Below, piece by piece: positions 62,501 to 64,000 of a stretch of 64,000 nucleotides of DNA. The position numbers were made by a program, and so were the translations under genes. Positions within the stretch are counted from its first letter, which is position 1; every line of letters begins with the position of its first letter. Source of the DNA: Aradus depressus (taxonomy: Eukaryota > Arthropoda > Insecta > Hemiptera > Aradidae); NCBI GenBank assembly GCA_963662175.1, contig OY759219.1, positions 31,166,908 through 31,230,907 on the forward strand, read 5' to 3'. The notes below the pieces were generated by a model. That model had not been told where the DNA came from, searched no databases, and saw nothing but the letters and a program-made list of their open reading frames with translations.

Positions 62501-64000
62501 TTCTGACAATAACTCATTTCTGCGATTTGTGTCCCTTAGTGAAAAAACGAATAAATAAAAAACAACGAACTTGTGTAACAATTATATTGTCAAATTCTAC
62601 AAATATATACATATAGTGAACCGGTTTCGACTTAGGCCATCATCATGTATATTTTCGTAGAATTAGACAATATATAACTATCACATACTGAAATATATCT
62701 AATATATTGATTGAAATGTATTTAAAACGAATTGACTTACTAAGTGTAGGACATCCCACTTGTTCCATGGCTGGTTGTCAGAGTCATAGCCATATCTTGC
62801 CTCCTCGAGGGCGTATCGCACAATGAGCCCATGGAGGGGGGTGTTGCCCAGAGAGTCCGGCTGGTTGATCTTCTCCCTGAGACCATGGTCCAGGAGCAGC
62901 TTACATGTTAGAAGGGTTTCCTCCGCGCTCTTCCGGCCCAACAGGAACACCAGGTGGAGGACAGTCATCTGCTGAGTAGCCGTACACACACTCGTTGAGG
63001 CACCGCATCTGTAAAATTTAATATTACCCAAAGTTACAAGAACTCAATTACTTTTTGTTATGGTGCGTTGTGATCTTTGTACACAAAAGTATCTATCTCT
63101 TAGCACAACCAAAAAGGGTCAAAAGATATAAACAAAAATACAACATTATTTGATCCGCTTTTCCGTTTATCAATGAAATCAATTTTTTCAAATTGTCTGC
63201 GAACAAACCATCAGGGAACCAAAAATATTATTTTTGTATAAAAATGACTGTCTCTTATATTTTTTGATAATTTTGTTCTTTTAACGAAATGAAATGTTAA
63301 AGAGTATTAGATGGTAGAGTATAACATTAGAGTTATTAAAGAGACACTTCGTAAGAAATTATGATCAGTTTTACCCACAATATATTTATCCCGGCTTTGA
63401 AACCCGATCAGGCCTTAAGTTTTTTTTTTTTTTATCTGAGAGATGAAAAAACCTTGAGTATGCCATCCGTCAGAGGGAACGTTAAACGATGGTGCCGAGT
63501 CTGTACGATGTCAGTTTCTCGTTAAAGACCCATAGCGAATGAACCTCGGTAGATACAATTTAAGATTCCTATAGTAGAGTCGAGCTCATGTCCAACAGAG
63601 AGCTTAAAGTTTTCTATTGGAAGAAGTTGGGAGCAAGTAATAAAAGTGATGGTTAATAACCTGTAGTAGTAACCTTGTTACGTTAGAAATTTAAAGGCCA
63701 TTTAAAGATACTAAGAGCCTTGAGTGTAATAAAAGACTTGTCTCTTTAGACCACCTGGTCATTAACAATGGTTATTAAACATATTTAAAAACCCTTTAGA
63801 CCACCGTATTATTAACAATCATTATTAAAAATATTAAATAGTCATTTAAGCCCTTGAAGACACTAAGAATCTTAAGTGTATTAAAGGGCACCCAGCCTTG
63901 AAAATGGGGATTATTAATATATAAGAAACAAATGAGTTGATTATACGACATACCCAATAAGAAGCTCCAGGAACTTGATAGGCCGAAGGGCCGCCTGGTG
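53523..64000 (-). CDS. Ankyrin-repeat and SOCS-box protein (partial; 5' end outside window)
   Basis: There are six coding exons on -: 63954-64000 (runs off the window), 62741-63008, 58869-58969, 58066-58204, 55634-55951 and 53523-53969. They give 439 in-phase codons. Ankyrin repeats show as FLELLIGCGASTSV, LGNTPLHGLIVRY, VRYLLQNGARPSINQPGNSA, LLNMLLSEGGNPNIVGRDGS, ILLKHGANPNCSSRSNLTPL and FLQYGANPD. The last ~40 residues are a SOCS box: PRTLKQIVRNVIYRSI then VNKLPLPNSLKDYLLNF, whose LPLP is the Cullin-5-type box. By family knowledge such proteins are substrate receptors of Elongin B/C-Cullin E3 ligases. The BC-box position normally Cys is Val here. I cannot say which ASB orthologue it is. Coding exons are notably GC-richer than the introns. 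Confidence 0.85.
53986..55630. other. Ankyrin-SOCS intron, no element recognised
   Basis: AT-rich, with short frames only (for example 61 codons at 54648) and no family resemblance. Confidence 0.4.
55998..56296 (-). mobile_element. SINE family 1 copy
   Basis: It runs reverse from TATGACTCAAGCCCGGGCTT to GGTTTTCGAACCCGTGATCT and GAGCTATCGGTGCCCTCA. The core is partly deleted. It starts 47 bp upstream (in gene sense) of the 55634-55951 exon. Confidence 0.8.
56600..56942. mobile_element. Rearranged SINE family 1 pieces
   Basis: A + piece (TGGGTAGGCAACATTTATGA then, out of order, GCCGTCCTTCGGATGGGGCG) and a - piece at 56880-56942 (GACTCAAGCCCGGGCTTCAA). The order of segments is scrambled relative to the consensus. 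Confidence 0.6.
57432..57647 (-). pseudogene. Exonuclease-endonuclease-phosphatase domain fragment
   Basis: The - frame has LPLILAGDFNPNF, then NNPNEPTTRYGTTMDAVFSR. The AGDFN active-site motif and PTTRxxTTxDAVFSR segment are those of transposon-borne endonucleases; I recall the latter from Helentron-type Rep/helicase polyproteins, but this is unverified. It lies in an ankyrin-SOCS intron. Confidence 0.5.
58240..58360. repeat. Decayed hammerhead-like repeat
   Basis: On -: CCGACGATGGTGTAATACCAAAACCG, of which the key parts are the CGACGA box (C-to-C shifted from CTGACGA) and AAAAC in place of GAAAC. Flanks AATATTGTCCACAAGATATG match the arms at 45870. A relic. Confidence 0.35.
59339..59366 (-). 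ncRNA. Hammerhead-like core motif
   Basis: CTGAAGA, a CAC-ACTCA-GTG stem-loop with flanks, GAAAGC. The stem II sequence is different from all other copies in the window. Confidence 0.35.
59652..59998 (+). mobile_element. SINE family 1, reference copy (347 bp, 11-bp duplication)
   Basis: ATAATATTTAA flanks both sides (59641-59651, 59999-60009). All parts are in order: GCGCCGGTAGCTCAGTGGTA, box B GGTTCGTAACC (one change), the TTTATTTTATC...GTAAAATAAA hairpin, GTCCTTCGGATGGGACGTTA, and a tail AAAACCTAACCTAACCT. It is the cleanest family member and probably recent. Confidence 0.95.
60330..61860 (+). mobile_element. Hammerhead-like element with inverted flanks around a tandem array
   Basis: The left flank 60330-60453 (ACACAACTAGTTTCGGAAAT) is the reverse complement of the right flank 61794-61860 (GCCGAAACTAGTTGCGGTAT, then ACAGGACTGATACC) and of the single element at 17110-17216. 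The right boundary carries CTGAGGA...GAAAC at 61778-61801. The arrangement is therefore: inverted 3' end, ten direct units, 3' end. Confidence 0.75.
60454..61793. repeat. 134-bp x 10 tandem array
   Basis: The landmark GCCAGGTAGTAGAGG recurs at 60454, 60588, 60722, 60856, 60990, 61124, 61258, 61392, 61526 and 61660, always exactly 134 bp apart. An 11th boundary at 61794 switches to GCCGAAAC. Units differ at only a few positions (for example GTCCATTTCT / GTCGATTTCT and CTCTTCTC / CTCTACTC). Each junction has an 8-bp inverted pair ACTACCTG / CAGGTAGT. Confidence 0.97.
62138..62480 (-). mobile_element. SINE family 1, full length
   Basis: It runs reverse from TTATTGTGACTCATGCCCGG to GGTTTCGAACCCACTATCTT and GAGCTACCGGCGCCCTCA. 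The hairpin and both linkers are complete. Confidence 0.88.
62624..62646 (-). ncRNA. Hammerhead-like motif (first base changed)
   Basis: On -: ATGATGA (C3 to A), GGCctaaGTC stem-loop, GAAACCGG. It lies about 95 bp downstream (gene sense) of ankyrin-SOCS exon 62741-63008. Confidence 0.3.
63010..63389. other. Ankyrin-SOCS intron spacer
   Basis: AT-rich; nothing recognised. Confidence 0.4.
63390..63600 (+). mobile_element. SINE family 1 fragment (TTTTTC-linker subfamily)
   Basis: It begins within box B (GGCTTTGAAACCCGATCAGG), has a T17-class run as linker and core CCATCCGTCAGAGGGAACGT. It ends at GTCGAGCTCATGTCCAACAG. Confidence 0.7.
63640..63900. repeat. Short degenerate tandem repeat
   Basis: Two units carrying TTTAGACCACCTGGTCATTA and TTTAGACCACCGTATTATTA, nested in outer copies of ACTAAGAGCCTTGAGTGTAA / ACTAAGAATCTTAAGTGTAT. 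No known family. Confidence 0.55.

Overview
This window is eukaryotic nuclear DNA, very probably from an arthropod. Four protein-coding genes are split by GT-AG introns full of transposable elements. The akirin N-terminus ([14 protein letters not shown]) is the arthropod form, and the mobile elements are mariner, Jockey-clade, PIF/Harbinger and tRNA-derived SINE families. SINE tails resembling (CCTAA)n, the complement of the arthropod telomere repeat, fit the same picture. I cannot name the species; a large, AT-rich, repeat-laden genome is all the sequence shows.

Layout. (1) 1-~6800: the last three coding exons of an IST1 homologue (ESCRT-III regulator, + strand). Their introns hold a miniature Harbinger, a Harbinger-like MITE inserted in a SINE, and a non-LTR fragment. 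(2) ~6800-11450: AT-rich convergent intergenic DNA with a broken mariner and two palindromes carrying hammerhead-ribozyme-like cores. (3) 11445-35540: a complete SEC63 gene on the - strand (15 coding exons, 784 codons, every splice phase consistent). Its fourth intron holds a mariner (24970-30816) interrupted by an apparently intact Jockey-clade retrotransposon (26116-30711) with both ORFs open and an 11-bp target-site duplication. (4) 35541-36194: a 654-bp head-to-head promoter interval. (5) 36195-48535: a complete akirin gene on the + strand (4 coding exons, 180 aa). Its introns carry a long fold-back element, a hAT fragment, a mariner, a Harbinger-like MADF element and many SINEs. (6) 48536-53500: convergent intergenic DNA with a second SINE family and an exon-like block at 52476-52561. 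(7) 53523-64000: the 3' part of an ankyrin-repeat SOCS-box gene on the - strand (six exons, running off the window). Its largest intron holds a perfect 134-bp x 10 tandem array.

The host genes are housekeeping or signalling genes with no obvious shared pathway: membrane remodelling (IST1), ER protein translocation (SEC63), nuclear transcription cofactor (akirin), and a likely Cullin-5 E3 substrate receptor (ASB-like). SEC63 and akirin may share a bidirectional promoter.

The most unusual signal is a set of at least eight dispersed motifs of the form CTGANGA - short stem-loop - GAAA(C/G), the layout of a hammerhead ribozyme core (two of the eight have one base off the consensus). They sit at the centres of palindromes, at the end of the 134-bp array and next to ORF remnants. 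This resembles the hammerhead motifs known from Penelope-like elements and retrozymes, but helices I and III were not confirmed by eye. A second abundant family has short inverted ends (ACTTCCCCAG/CTGGGGAAGT), a terminal hairpin and internal ~144-bp tandem repeats, and looks like a non-autonomous Helitron/Helentron-type element.
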